Positions 26,041-38,196 of a stretch of 64,000 nt of DNA are shown one piece after another. The notes beneath the pieces were generated by a model, which worked only from the letters and a program-made list of their open reading frames with translations, ran no database searches and was not told where the DNA came from. Each line of letters begins with the position of its first letter. Position 1 is the stretch's first letter. Source of the DNA: Epiperipatus broadwayi (Eukaryota; Onychophora; Udeonychophora; Euonychophora; Peripatidae); contig JAQFVV010012489.1 in NCBI GenBank assembly GCA_028023455.1, positions 2,295,881 through 2,359,880 on the forward strand, in the 5' to 3' direction. A program made the position numbers and the translations under genes.

Positions 26041-26146
26041 TTTTTTCTCTCGTGTGTCATAGCATCAGCCGGGAAGCGAACCCGCTAACCCGGGATAACT
26101 GCTTGTAAAGCAGCTGTCGCTGATCTCTCGACTATCAATGCTTAAC
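26041..26146 (-). mobile_element. tRNA-derived SINE, subfamily B copy 1
   Basis: Minus-strand tRNA-like head at 26062-26141. The B-box region is GCGGGTTCGCTTCCCGG, the acceptor strands are GCATTGA and CTGATGC, and a longer variable region contains GGGTTAGC. It is followed by the family 3' tag TATGACACACG. The anticodon-loop region reads TTTACAA. The longer variable arm separates subfamily B from the tRNA-Gly-like copies near 50-57 kb. Confidence 0.65.
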
Positions 26147-26149
26147 TAA

Positions 26150-27815
26150 TGGTAATTATCGCCTTCTTAATAAAATTTAATCTAACACTTCACTTTTAAA
26201 ATTGCATTATAACTTTAATGAGTTCTTTATATAAATACAAAATCAAATTCACACGATTTATATATATATATATATTTAGTTTTTGTTTATCTTTTCCACG
26301 TAAAGGTAAATGAATCCTCACTGCAGAACAAAGTCCTCTGTAACAGCTTCTAGTAAAAAAAAAAACATACAATAAAAAAAAGCCGGGCCAATGAGGCTTG
26401 ATAATTGCCAAAAAGTGATTATTGTTTTCTATCCTTAACTTTTTGTCTAAGAATAGCGAGATACCCATTTCTGACTAATGTTGAATGGTTGGTTAGTTGA
26501 GTTGATTAAGAGTCAGTTACTTAAAAGAAATCCTAAGCAATATGAAAAAAAATGCTTGACATGAGAATGGATATAATAATTTAACATCACGAGGCTCATC
26601 TTACATTATTTTATGTATGTTTTTATAAATTTAAATTTTCTTTCTATTAAATTACAGTATATATATATTAATGTTTATTACAAAAATTTCAAAACAAAAT
26701 AAAAATGACTTTACTGCTCTAATAACTTTAATTGCTATTATCAGTGTTAAATATCTAAAGTTTTAAATTGAGTTGAAGTGAAAAATTTTACGGCATCGCT
26801 TATCAGCTGACACAAGAGGAGAAGATGAGCAAATTAGAGCACTGATAATTTGTTTCATCAAGCATTATGAAAAATATTTTGTAAAGTAGCCAAAAAAGTT
26901 ATGGTTTTTCTAAAATTTATTTTAAATAAATTTAATATATATATTTGAAACATGCAATCAAGGTTAAAAGACAGCTTTGAAAATGTCCAATAAACCGATT
27001 AATAGATGTAGCGAGAGATATATGTGGAAGTAACTGTGTTTCAAAGAAGAGTTTTTATAACGCTTGCAAAACTCATCTTTAATTTTTTATTTTGTATTTC
27101 GTCTTTTTCTTCCCAAGTGAGAATGACTATACATGTTTGTGAATGGTTTCTTTTCATTAATGGATATAGTGCGTTTGTCAAATGTCTTAGCCAATTGAAC
27201 AGAAAAATAGGGTTGCTTTAATTAAATTGCTAGATAGAAATTTAAATCCAGCATATAGATGAACAATTATTATTTTTTTAGATTGCATCAATGTTTGACC
27301 GACAAACATTAATGTTAGCTATTCTTAGGCTAATGTTTCCTTGGTTCAAAGGTCTTTTGTAATTTTGGTATTTATCATATGATCTTCTAAGCAATAACCA
27401 ATTATGTTTTGTCTTAGTAATTTAGAACAAGGATAAAATGATTTTTTTTAGAACTAGATAATCCAGGATCAATTCTGAGCTAAGCAATATAAAAGAAAAA
27501 AAGACAGTTCCTTCTGGTGCTTAACCTATCAATAGTTCAAACTATTATTTCATCTTCCAAGAAATAATTAATGATTTTCATATTTTCCCTGTGCATAGTA
27601 ACTGAGCAGTATCATGATAGACTAGAGAAATAAAGATTTCTGGATTGTCTTTCTTATTTACTTGCCACATGATCTTACAAACAATAATTATTTAATGTTG
27701 TATATGGTTTTAGCATAGCTGTAGAGTAATAGATTCAAGTGGAAAAGATTTTGGATTGCAAACCACTCTGGCATTTCAAAAAAATCTAAATATATATATA
27801 TAAAACTACTTGAAT
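26150..27815. other. AT-rich stretch, nothing recognised
   Basis: The frames at 26196 (minus) and 27024 (plus) have no domain that I recognise. Confidence 0.5.
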
Positions 27816-27969
27816 CCAGAAATTGGAATGCTTAATCAACAATATCTCTTTTTCATTCTTCCTTTATAAGAGGCTTTGGAGGGGTTTTGATATCCAGAAA
27901 TTGAAATGCCTAATCAACAATGTGTTTTTTTTATTCTTCCTTTATAAGAGGTTTTGGAGGGGCTTTGAT
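27816..27969 (+). repeat. Tandem duplication, 78-base unit
   Basis: Two units each begin CCAGAAATTG and contain CTTAATCAACAAT or CCTAATCAACAAT, then CTTCCTTTATAAGAGG and TTTGGAGGGG. A plus frame of 60 codons runs across both units but only reflects the duplication. Confidence 0.85.
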
Positions 27970-28410
27970 CTTTCAACACACTATTTAAGGACTTTATCTC
28001 ATTAATATATGCATATATACACTTAAAGTGAAGATTTTGTCAGGCAAAAGAGATTAACATATATTTCAGTTTTGTTCATAAGTACACCTGTTTTTTTTAT
28101 AAATATAAACATTATATAAATATTTCAAGAGGATCTCATTAGCATTTTTCAGATAATAGAAGATCAGACATTTGTAGTTTTCTAATCTACGCATCAACTT
28201 CTCTGAATGACCTCTTGTAGGATCCAATTGAAACATCTATGTAATGCTAATACTTACAATAAACAAATGTAAGCATGAGCAGATTTAAAGTATGCACAAA
28301 TACATAAATATAAAGGATTTGAACACAGACTTTCAAACACCCTTCAACTATCCACACTATCTCATACCACCAATATACATGACCACCCACATGTAGAAAA
28401 GATAAATAAT

Positions 28411-28457
28411 CACCAATATACGTTTTTTGTGATGAACCAGCACTCATCAGTTGGTCC
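28411..28457 (-). ncRNA. Hammerhead-like motif, second family (left arm)
   Basis: On the minus strand: GGACCAA (stem I), CTGATGA, stem II GTGCT...ATCAC with one mismatch, then AAAAAACGTATA where GAAAC would be expected, then TTGGTG, which pairs with the ACCAA of stem I. The GAAAC core has been degraded by an A run, so this is a remnant. Confidence 0.4.
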
Positions 28458-29087
28458 AGATCATCATCTCCCAACACATATGTAATCAGTGCTCAGTTTA
28501 TACTAAGATTGCAAATCTTCATACTTTAATGGACAGGCTTCAATCTACTCCAACTCTTCAGCCATCCATACCATTGAAAATTGGATGATGGAATGCCCAA
28601 ATCCAATACTGATGCCAATATTATTGTTATGCCCATGTTGACCTCAAGTCATACTCACATCTCATGTATAGAACTTTATCCATTTAAATACATAGAAGAG
28701 GAATGGGGAAAAATGCAGGTTTAATGTGTAATATTTGAAATACAGGCAATCTTCATTTTCCTGGAGCTTAATTGTAAATATAGGAGATTTGACCACAGAC
28801 TTTCAAGCACCCTTCAACTATCCACACTATCTCATACCACTGATACCCCATGACCACACACATGTAGAAAAGATAAATACGTGAGGGATCAGAATGAGTT
28901 GAGTTCAACATGCCATAACAATAATATTGTCATCAGCATGGGATTTGGGGAATTCCATCATCAGATTTTCAATGGTATGGATAGCTGAAGAGTTGGGGTA
29001 GATTGAAGCCTGTCCATTAAAGTATGAAGATTTGCTATCTTAATATAAACTGAGCACATTATATATGTGTGTGGGAGATGATGATTT

Positions 29088-29125
29088 GGACCAACTGATG
29101 AGTGCTGGTTCAGCACAGTATCGGT
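29088..29125 (+). ncRNA. Hammerhead-like motif, second family (right arm)
   Basis: GGACCAA, canonical CTGATGA (29095-29101) and a perfect five-pair stem II (GTGCT, loop GGTTC, AGCAC). The 3' core GAAAC is missing: AGTATC follows instead. The 5' half is well preserved and the 3' half is lost. Confidence 0.4.
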
Positions 29126-29534
29126 GCTATGAGATAATGTGGATAGTTGAAGAGTGCTTGAAAGTCTGTGTTCAAATCCCCTATATATACAATTAAGCTC
29201 CAGGTATATAAAGAATGTGTGTATTTTAAATATTATACTTTTAGTAAAAATAGATCTAAATAACTTATTGCAGAGTAACTGTTGAATTCCTCCATAAAGG
29301 AATATTGAAAAAATACGATATTACTGACCTGACTCATCAAACACTGGTTAATGAAGGTTCAATGGTTTTTTATTACTTGTTAAAATTTATCTAAATATTT
29401 ATTATTAGATCAGTAAATGAATAATTAATTATTTGTGTTGACTACCTAAAAAATCCCAAAACTGCTTGAAAACATTTAACTTTTATAAAATTTTCAAATT
29501 GCATCAGAATTTGAAATTCTTATTATAAGCACAA

Positions 29535-29582
29535 TCCCTCTCTCTCTCTCTCTCTCTCTCCTATATATATATATATATATAT
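29535..29582 (+). repeat. (CT)n(AT)n microsatellite
   Basis: A CT run followed directly by an AT run. Confidence 0.9.
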
Positions 29583-29589
29583 CTTCAGA

Positions 29590-32460
29590 TAAGATGATTT
29601 CATGTTGAAAATTGCACTCATAATTCATTTTAATTTTAATTATGTAAAGAAAAAACTACGAAGTTCACAACTGTTATTACAAATATTACACATGAGCACA
29701 AAGATTATTTCTGAGTTCAGAATTATCAGGAAACATTGAATGTTCTGCATGATTTAGTGCAGTGGAAGAATGGCCCACTCTGGAGTCCAAATCCACAAAT
29801 TGTAACTCCATCTCTAATATTTCCATGTTCAAATTCCTTATGAAATTCTGAGCAATAAACATATTCAATTATTTTTTTAATTGTATGAATAAAAGTACTT
29901 TTATAAAAATTACGTCTTTTTGTGGTTTTTATACAGTAAAAAGAAGCATTTAAAATATATTTAAGAAAATAGTGGATTTAAAAAGCGAAGAGAGTAACAG
30001 CTTCACACTCGCAAATCAAGATGCTCCAGGTTGCCTATATAAATAGGTTAAAGATAAGATGCCATCCTTATCTTTATAAAGTTGCTATTTGTGTTAAGGG
30101 TTGAGAGGCCCTTCTATAGTCAAAAAGTACATTGTTTGACTATTATAAACATTGAAGGTGCATATGATAAAAAAGTTAAAGCCTTTCTGTATTTTAATTC
30201 AATGAATTATAATAAAAAATAAAATATAGAAAATAGTATTTATTCAGAAAAAACGGGAGTACCTACATATGTTACAAATTTGCAACTAATGAAGATTCGT
30301 TCCTAGTAGTTGAATACATATCATGAGAGGGTATGGTTTAATTTCTAATTTTATTTTTTATAAATTATTAATTTCATTGGCAAAAAGAGATGAGTTTAAA
30401 CCCAAAATAGCATATTAGAAACTACAAACAATAATTGTGGTTGTAGTACTTGGAAAGACTAATCCTTCTTTATTGCTAATTAGTATATTCAATATAGAAA
30501 ATAACAATGTGTGATTGTGATGATGATCTTCATAAATTTGTGTAATCCAGCACAATCAATCAGAAAATGGATGTTTCTTTATTATGATCACATAAGCTGT
30601 TAAAAAAAAGAAATATAATATTTGAGTACAAAAAATAGAATTTGAATTTTTTACTAATCTAGCAGTTGGAACAATCCCTATTCTTGACAATAAAAGAGAA
30701 TAATATTATTATAATAAAAAAACCTTTTTAGAATAAATGTAGAGCCTTTAATATGTTAAAAATGTTGGAGAAAACATTAAAGAAGATAACTGTTAATTCA
30801 GTTTGAAAGAACAGCCAATTGATGAAAAATTGTTATAACCCCAATAATTTACTCTTAACCAAAAGTTTGTATTATTTTACCATAATTGTTTACTTTTAAT
30901 GAAAAATAGATTTAAATTTTATTATTGGTATTCCAAAGTAGGGCAAATTTGTCATCATTATCAGCCAATCAATAATAAACATGCATCTAATTCCTGTAAA
31001 GAAAAAGAGCTTAAGAGTAAAACAAACAAACAAAAAACAGCAACATAGAAAGAAAGAAAAAGAATAAAAATTCTGGATTATTGTTGCATAATTGAAATTG
31101 TAAGTTTAGATTGTAATGATTAATGTTGTTATTACGTTTAGTTTACTTAAAGATTATATATCATCCCTAGAAAGTTAAATAGCATACTTATTATCATAAT
31201 ACTATCTACATTCTCTTCAAGATAATCAAAATGCAAAACTTTTATCCTCATGTTTTCTTATTCATATATAGAAGATTGTTATATTTCTGATTTACCAACG
31301 ACATCAGTATACACAAAAGTTTTTTGGATTTTATTCCAAAGAGGGGTAACTATTAAATACAAAATAATATTTTATAAAAATGTAAAATCTTGCACAAATT
31401 TACTTCATAAATTTCTCTGAATATTAAAAAAATAAAACCATAATTTTTTTTTGAAAAAAAAAAAAGAAAGAAAATAATTATTGATATTAAAGAAGCAAAG
31501 TATGAAAACGGTACTCAATTTGAACTGAAATGTTGTTATTCTTAATTCCTTCACATGTCCATTTTAATAATGATGTATTCTTATATTAGTAGACACAGTA
31601 TCCTTTTATCCAGTAGGCTGAAAAAAAAATCATAGTATCTTCCTATCATATTTCCAGAATTTTTGGACTCGCTCTTAAAAAAGAGATTTTTTTAAGTATA
31701 TTTGTGTTGCATTATAAAGTGACCACATTTTACTTTCATATAAAAAATTGGCAGAATAATAAATATTATGGAGAACTAAGCTGAAACATTTATATCACTA
31801 TGAGATAATATTTTGTCTTTCAGTTTATTAGAAGTGATAGCAACAAATTGGAATCTATGTTCAACATTTAAATGTATATTTCTTTCTAAAAAGTTACTAA
31901 CATACTTGAACAGATTAGTGCATTATAAAGTCATACCCCAATTTATATAACACACGCTATAAGAGTACAAAACATTCCATACAGTAGTGCCACCAAGTGC
32001 AAGTGTAGGCAGATGAAATGATGATCATGCGATAAAACACTATATAAAAATGATATATATTTATCATATGACTATTCCTTATAAATTCAGATGACAATGG
32101 AGTCAATAAAGTAGAACCAAAAGTTCCATTTAATTGACTACATATTTTTATTATATAAATAGAGAATCAGTCTAGAAATATTGGTCCCCCAAAAGTCATA
32201 TACTACTTACCATCTATAAAAAAATTATATGTAAAAAAAAACAGAGTTTATGCTTATATCTATTTATTTTAAAATTAATGAGTTTTACACATTATATAAA
32301 TATGTTGTTATCTTGTAGTCCTTTATACACTTAAGAAGGTCTACTTATAGCAGTGAAACCATTGGTTGTGCTTTAGAGTTTATTTTTCTTGATTAGTCTG
32401 GATGAGTTGTGAATATGGGGTAATTGATATATATAACTCAAAACAAGTCAAATTTTTATC
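29590..32460. other. AT-rich stretch, mostly featureless
   Basis: A short perfect hairpin (AAAGATAAG / CTTATCTTT) lies near 30049-30077. About 31969-32040 holds a family H fragment, listed separately. No gene is seen. Confidence 0.5.
31969..32040 (+). repeat. Family H fragment
   Basis: Contains ACAGTAGTGCCACCAAGTGC and then GATGATCATGCGATAAAACA, resembling the CAGTAGTGCCACT and ATGATCATGTGATGTTT parts of family H. It has no ribozyme core. Confidence 0.4.
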
Positions 32461-32463
32461 CCA

Positions 32464-32781
32464 ATGTATCTATGCTTCGGATATAAGAAACCTATATTAA
32501 TTAAGACTACATTAACTACTATATCGGAAGAAGATATAAGCTATGACAGTGATCTATCAAAGGGTAACAAAAATTTGAAAGAAATGGGTCAGAAAAGACT
32601 TGACCAAATCTCTCATATGCCTTGTATATTTAAAGCAGATGATTTTGCATTTGTAAAAACTCCTCAAGTCAGGGACCCACAGAAATATAGGTTTAAAAAG
32701 TTTTTAAATGTATATACAGTCCCATTCCAAATAAACAAAAAAATGGGGGTGGGGGTGATGCATTTTTTTAGAAACCTCTGA
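32464..32781 (+). CDS. Candidate exon, unknown product
   Basis: A 105-codon open frame whose middle part is unlike the low-complexity chance frames elsewhere: mixed charged residues with SEEDISYDSD near residue 21 and KADDFAFVKTPQ near residue 57. I do not recognise the family. A possible acceptor (TTAATTAAG) lies near 32504 and a possible donor (AAT before GTATAT) near 32708, which would give an internal exon of about 200 bases. No neighbouring exons are evident. It could equally be a fragment of an old transposon protein or chance. Nothing indicates a function. Confidence 0.25.
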   Translation: MYLCFGYKKPILIKTTLTTISEEDISYDSDLSKGNKNLKEMGQKRLDQISHMPCIFKADDFAFVKTPQVRDPQKYRFKKFLNVYTVPFQINKKMGVGVMHFFRNL

Positions 32782-32789
32782 AGGTGGAA

Positions 32790-35700
32790 ATAGTTGATTT
32801 TAAATAAATTTTAGTAGGAGTGCTGAATAATTTGCTTTATAAATAAAACCTCTGGAACATGAGTTTATCTTTAAAGTTGAAAAATGGAGTTAATCTTAAA
32901 ACAAATACTATATTGAAAAAACAAATTAGAAATGTGTTATATGAAAGAAACTTTATTAATGTTTTGGTGGTATGATATTGAGAACTAAAAGTTAGTTTGT
33001 TTTGATGTAAAAAACTTTGGCTATAGTGTGTCATTGTTTGGTTATAACAAATTTTGTTATATTATTGATAGGAGGTTATTGAAAGAGATAAAGATATAAA
33101 GGCTTATTTTCAAATTTATAGTAAAGTTTTGGCAACTGCAAATAACAAGTTTTGTGAAAAATAAAAAGAATACAGATATATAATTGTACTTTATGGTACA
33201 TTGTTAATAGAACACTAGATAAGGCAATTCTTTGTTAATAATGATGTTTTTGACATTATTTATTAGAGATAAATTAATAGAAATATATATAGAGGATAGG
33301 GATAAACGAGTGAATAAGATTTTGTCTTGTTTTAATGGGAATATTTGATGGAGTATTCAAGATTCAGGATGATTAAATTATTAAACAATATATAAAAAAA
33401 TAAAAAAAAGAGGAAGGAATAGATATTGGTAATATTTGAGTGAAAATGTTTCATTATGTGCATTAAAAGTAATAAAGTTACTGTTAATTTAAAAAAAAAT
33501 ATTTTTTTTGTCAATAAAGAGATGTTGTAGAGATGTTGTACTTACTGAAATTTGAAATAAATTCCAATATGTGATGGAATGTTAATTGTAAAAAAAATGT
33601 TTTTATTTTCATAGTGAATATATTAACCTGGACTGCATTGGAATATTGGAGAAAATAATGTTTATTATTAATTGTAGTTTGTAAAAATTGTGAATTAACT
33701 TTATTCATATTCACTGTGTAAATAATAAAGTTTATAGTCTTGATAAAATTATTATTTCATGTATATATTTTTGTTACTGCATTCACAATAGTAGGTTACA
33801 AATAATACACCTACATATTTAATGTGTCAAGTATATTTTTTATTTTATTTGTATAATACTGCATTGAAAAATATGTGTAAAAAGTATATTTCCATTGTAG
33901 TATAAAAGAATGTAATCCTAGTTGCTTAGTTTATGTTGGAGTAAAATAATACTATGTATATTTTAAAACATAAATATTGTATGTTATGTGTACAAAATTA
34001 TAAAATATTTATTTTTATTTGTCATTATTTTATGTAATAAGATTTTTATTTATATGTGACACTGGCTAGAATTGACCAAAGAGCTCCTACAGAGCAATGT
34101 TATTGTTTCTCTTACAACAATGGAAAAAGTTTATAAACAGAATTAAGCAGATTAAATGATCTCTATCTTGACTTCAATAGGAGTGAACTTAAGTTAATTC
34201 ATATGATTTCTTATTTATTTGTTTTTAAAATTATATGATTATTAAATGGATAGAATGATGGGATAAAAGCAATAGTGTTTGTCCATTCATTGGACAAATT
34301 TATCAAGAATTTGTGAAGAGTAACAATTTACTGAAAGTATAAAAATTAATTCTTAGCATTTTCAAAAACCATTGGAATATTTCTTTGCTTTAAAAAAGAA
34401 TAGTATTTACTCTTCAAGAATTATATATAAATCCTAACAATATCAAGATGTATATAAAAATTATATTCACTTACTGATATAGTTCTATGAGATTGATGAA
34501 TTATTTATATGGGAGATATACAAGAGTGCAATTTCCATAGCACTGTCATGGATGAAACTAGTGTCTGTTCACTTGTAATATTTTATGAAATAAATATTTG
34601 TTGAAAATGGCTATGAATATGAAGCTGCAAGGGCTCTGAAAGTGCTGTCTAAAAGATAGAATAGATAAAAAAAAGCCTACTAATTAATAAACTTAAAAGT
34701 TTCACCATAATACAATTAGTTTTAGCATATTACTAATTGTATCATCATGGTTATAAACTAATGTTTGTGCAATTAAAACATTATATAGATCAAATCCATG
34801 CTAAATAAAATGTTAATTTGAATATTTGGAAAATATTAGAATTAACAAAATGTGCATTGAATCTAATAGATTTTCATGACATTTTTACTTTTTTGCAATA
34901 ACAAAACATCGTCAGATTGTTGTCTAAAAAATAGACATTAGAACTATGGTACAATTTTGAAAATGTTGTATCTGAAAACAATTAATCAGGTCATTTACTA
35001 ATATAATTATATTATTATTATTAGATATAATTGTATAGGATATAAATGGTAGTATAATTAGATTGAATAGATATTTAATTTACATGTTTAAAGTATAAGA
35101 GTTATATCTTTTATAAATTCAAATTTATATTTCATAGCTTAGTAATTATTATTTGTAATTAAAAATACATATCTTTTTATTTGTTGATTATATTTAGTCT
35201 CAAGTATGTATTTTTATTTTATCCTCTTAGAACAATATGAAAAAATATTAGATTTATCTTTAGTATATTTTTATTTTCATAAACTATTTTTTTCTATATA
35301 TGAAAATTAAGAATGTCCTTGACTCTCTCATACTTTGAAAAGTGCATATGTGTTACATAAATATACATTTTTAGTTTTAGCATTTTATAGGTGAAGTTCA
35401 ATATACAATTCCCTATTGCATAAAGCACAATTGGATCCTATGTATATATTTTAAAAGTTTATTTGAAATATATATATATATATATAATTTTAATTTATAT
35501 TTATTGTTAATAAATTTTGAATTAATTTAAAACAAGTAAATGTGCTTGATTATCATTCAATTTTACAATGCAAATTTATTGGTTAATTGTATTTGGATGA
35601 GACAATATTCAATAATTGATTATACCACATAATACATTAGAAGCAGTTACAAAAAGTTTGAAAGTCCAACCACAGAATGGGTAAGAGAGTATAATTACAT

Positions 35701-36660
35701 ATCATTTTCTTTGTATTGAATATAATATTTATTATTTGAACAGATATAGATTTTACATTAATAAATTAATTGATTTGACATTTTTAATAATTTAATAAGT
35801 AATGAGAAGCTTATAATTATTTTGTTAGTAATAAATAATTTTATTAAGACAGAAATTATATTTGAATTGATTTGATGATTGATAAAGATACAAATATAAC
35901 AATTATTGAAGATAAAAAGTAATTGCAATTAAATATTTCTGTATTTTATTTTAAATCAATATTTATTAAAGTGAATATTATATTAAGTCAGCATACAGCC
36001 ATAAAGATAATCTTATTCATTTATAGGGCTGGTAATAGTAATATATTTTATTCTGTTACAAATTATGGTGATTTGTTTTAATTATATTTAGAGTTTGATG
36101 ATGTGGTCCATAAATTTAGTTGAGATATTAAATTTTAAGATTGATATTTGCTTATAATAAACACTAATTATCTTTCAAATGTCTTGATGATTATAGTCTA
36201 AAGTTTTAACAACTTATCTTTATTAAATTGAAAAGTAATGTGATATTATTTATCCATATCATTTGAATAAGCATTAAATAGGAATCTATCATTTCTTTAA
36301 TATATTGATGGTATTGAATATTGAACATTTTAAGGTTATTTAATAGGATGATTTTATTTTATATTTTAAGTTGGTGAAAGTGAAAAGATATGTTACATTA
36401 ATTTATTTTATATTATTATTAAATATTTAATCTTATTATAATTGACTTAATTAATGAGAGTATATTGATATTAATGGAACAGCATGCCTGAGTTAGCAGT
36501 ACTTTTATCTTATTTAATTGTACTTGGAAATCAATTATTGAGTTATCAATTTAGTTAAATATTATTGATATTGTGAATTTCTAGGGCATACTAAAATTAC
36601 TACTTCATCCATTCTGAATTATTTCATTTAAATATAAATAACATTTGACTTTTGGTACAA
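32790..36660. other. Very AT-rich stretch, C-poor top strand
   Basis: No gene. By eye the top strand is poor in C relative to G from about 33 to 37 kb, and it is filled with TTATT and ATTATT motifs. The minus frames at 32837-33714 are low-complexity. Confidence 0.5.
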
Positions 36661-36665
36661 ATTTG

Positions 36666-36757
36666 TATTATTATAAACAGTGTGTTGATTCATTAGAAAT
36701 ATTAAAGTGCATCTATGTAATTCTTTGTCATTACTTTCATTCTAAGGATTTATATAA
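36666..36757 (+). repeat. Source copy of an 89-base direct repeat
   Basis: It begins ATTATTATAAACAGTGTGTT and is repeated at about 37308-37398 with one visible difference (TACTTTC against TATTTTC). Here it lies in ordinary AT-rich sequence, whereas the second copy interrupts a Penelope arm, so this is probably the donor. Confidence 0.8.
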
Positions 36758-37044
36758 TAGGCATAGATTATTATTTATAAGATAATGATGTTTAGTTTTA
36801 TTGCTTTATCCTTAATCTATTGCAAATAATGCTGATATTTTAGGGTAGTTTGAAATAATGATTTTTGCTTGTTTCTATTCATTCTAAATGCTACTTAAAT
36901 TCATGAGTTTACAACAAAAATTATTATCTTTGTTTTACAGAATTATTCATTAATTGATATTCACTTTCGTTTATTTTATTAATTTCATTCTGTTATAAAT
37001 GACAATATAATTTATGGGCATTAATAAATTAGGATTGTTCTTTC

Positions 37045-37240
37045 TTGGTTCATATTTTTATTCTATTGTAAATGGTAATCAATAATTAGACTATAAATAA
37101 AAATACAGTGTAACTCACATTTTTATTCAGTTACAAATGGGATTCAACTTCAGGGTATATTTTTATTCAGTTACAGGTGGAAACCAATGATTGGGTTATA
37201 TTTTCATTCAACTTATAGTAAAGTTTTCATTTTCCATTGT
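37045..37240 (+). repeat. Degenerate tandem repeat, roughly 45-base unit
   Basis: Successive segments share TTTTTATTCAGTTACA followed by a GG(A/T)AA-CAAT-type stretch. The spacing is irregular, and weaker relatives such as TTTATTCTGTTACAAAT occur upstream at about 36050. Confidence 0.45.
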
Positions 37241-37307
37241 CATTATATTTATTCAATTACTATATATATATATACGTAAATTTATAAATAAATATTAGAA
37301 AATACAG

Positions 37308-37398
37308 TATTATTATAAACAGTGTGTTGATTCATTAGAAATATTAAAGTGCATCTATGTAATTCTTTGTCATTATTTTCATTCTAAGGATTTATATA
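37308..37398 (+). repeat. Second copy of the 89-base repeat, inserted in Penelope arm
   Basis: Matches 36666-36757 almost perfectly. It lies between AATACAGTAT and TATAAAAATATATC, which are nearly contiguous in the other arm of the element. That marks it as an insertion into the arm. Confidence 0.75.
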
Positions 37399-37514
37399 AA
37401 TAAAAGTTTATAAAAATATATCTATAGCCATCACTTAGAAGCGCTATCAGCTATTTTTGTAGTTTTTGTCAACTAATACTTTTAAAATGTCAGCCTTCCC
37501 ATAATTCCATGATA

Positions 37515-37990
37515 TCAACTTTCCCACAATTCTATGATCTTAACATTTGCTGTTTGCCTATTATTTAAATCTTGCTTGTATTTAAATATTAACATCACTT
37601 CTTTAATTTTTCTTTTATTATTTCTTTCAGTTTCCAATATTTTTACATTACTATAATTAAAATCAAAACCATATATACATGATTTATTGTGGTCATAAAA
37701 TACAGAAACTGATAAATTATCTTTATTTTTATAATTTTGTTTTGTATTTTGAACTCTTTTTAATAATAACAAGTGCTCTTTTGTTCTTTTTTCCAATGTG
37801 CACCTCGATTCACCTATATATACACTGCCACACCTACAAGTTCATTTGTAAATGATACAATTTTTATTTGACAATAAAGTCTTATCTTTTGAATTATTTA
37901 TTAATTTATTTAATGTAGGTGGTGCATAAAATGCAAAATCACATATACCTTTATAAATTTTCTTAATAAAACTTACCTATTGTTTTGAAA
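37515..37990 (-). pseudogene. Penelope GIY-YIG endonuclease C-terminus
   Basis: The minus strand encodes APPTLNKLINNSKDKTLL, then a shifted segment with VYIGESRCTLEKRTKEH (the GIY-YIG region typical of Penelope endonucleases), then NVKILETERNNKRKIKE at the C-terminus. The open part is 37515-37796. The join upstream needs a frame change, so the gene is broken. The reverse transcriptase domain is absent. Confidence 0.7.
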
Positions 37991-38196
37991 GTTGACGTCA
38001 TGGAATTATGGAAAGCTGACATTTTAAAAGTACTAGTTGATAAAAACTACAAAGATAGTTAAAGGCACTTCTAAATGACGGTTATAGATATATTTTTATA
38101 TACTTTTAGATACTGTATTTTCTAATATTTATTTATAAATTTATGTATATTATTTTGAAGAAATACAGACATCGATTTGAAATATTATATATATAT

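Larger units (their letters stand above)
28255..29210. mobile_element. Large inverted repeat with hammerhead-like cores
   Basis: Arms at about 28255-28680 and 28770-29200 are inverted copies. Both carry CAACTGATGAGTGCTGGTTC on opposite strands, as well as CACCCTTCAACTATCCACAC and its complement. A third, internal copy of the latter segment lies near 28800-28860. There is no coding capacity. The arrangement is like family H but the sequence differs, so I infer a second Penelope-type pseudo-LTR family. Confidence 0.55.
37275..38150 (-). mobile_element. Penelope-gamma fragment with inverted end
   Basis: The outer arms (37275-37530 and 37980-38150) are inverted copies: both carry AAATATTAGAAAATACAGTA, and ATTTTAAAAGTACTAG in one arm faces its near-complement in the other. 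Between them the minus strand encodes the C-terminus of a Penelope protein. The left arm contains an extra insert of about 90 bases, absent from the right arm, that is a direct copy of 36666-36757. The element is 5'-truncated. Confidence 0.7.

Noticed and set aside
28247-28477. Minus-strand frame of 76 codons
   Set aside because: It lies wholly within the left arm of the 28.3-29.2 kb inverted repeat, and the other arm does not preserve it.
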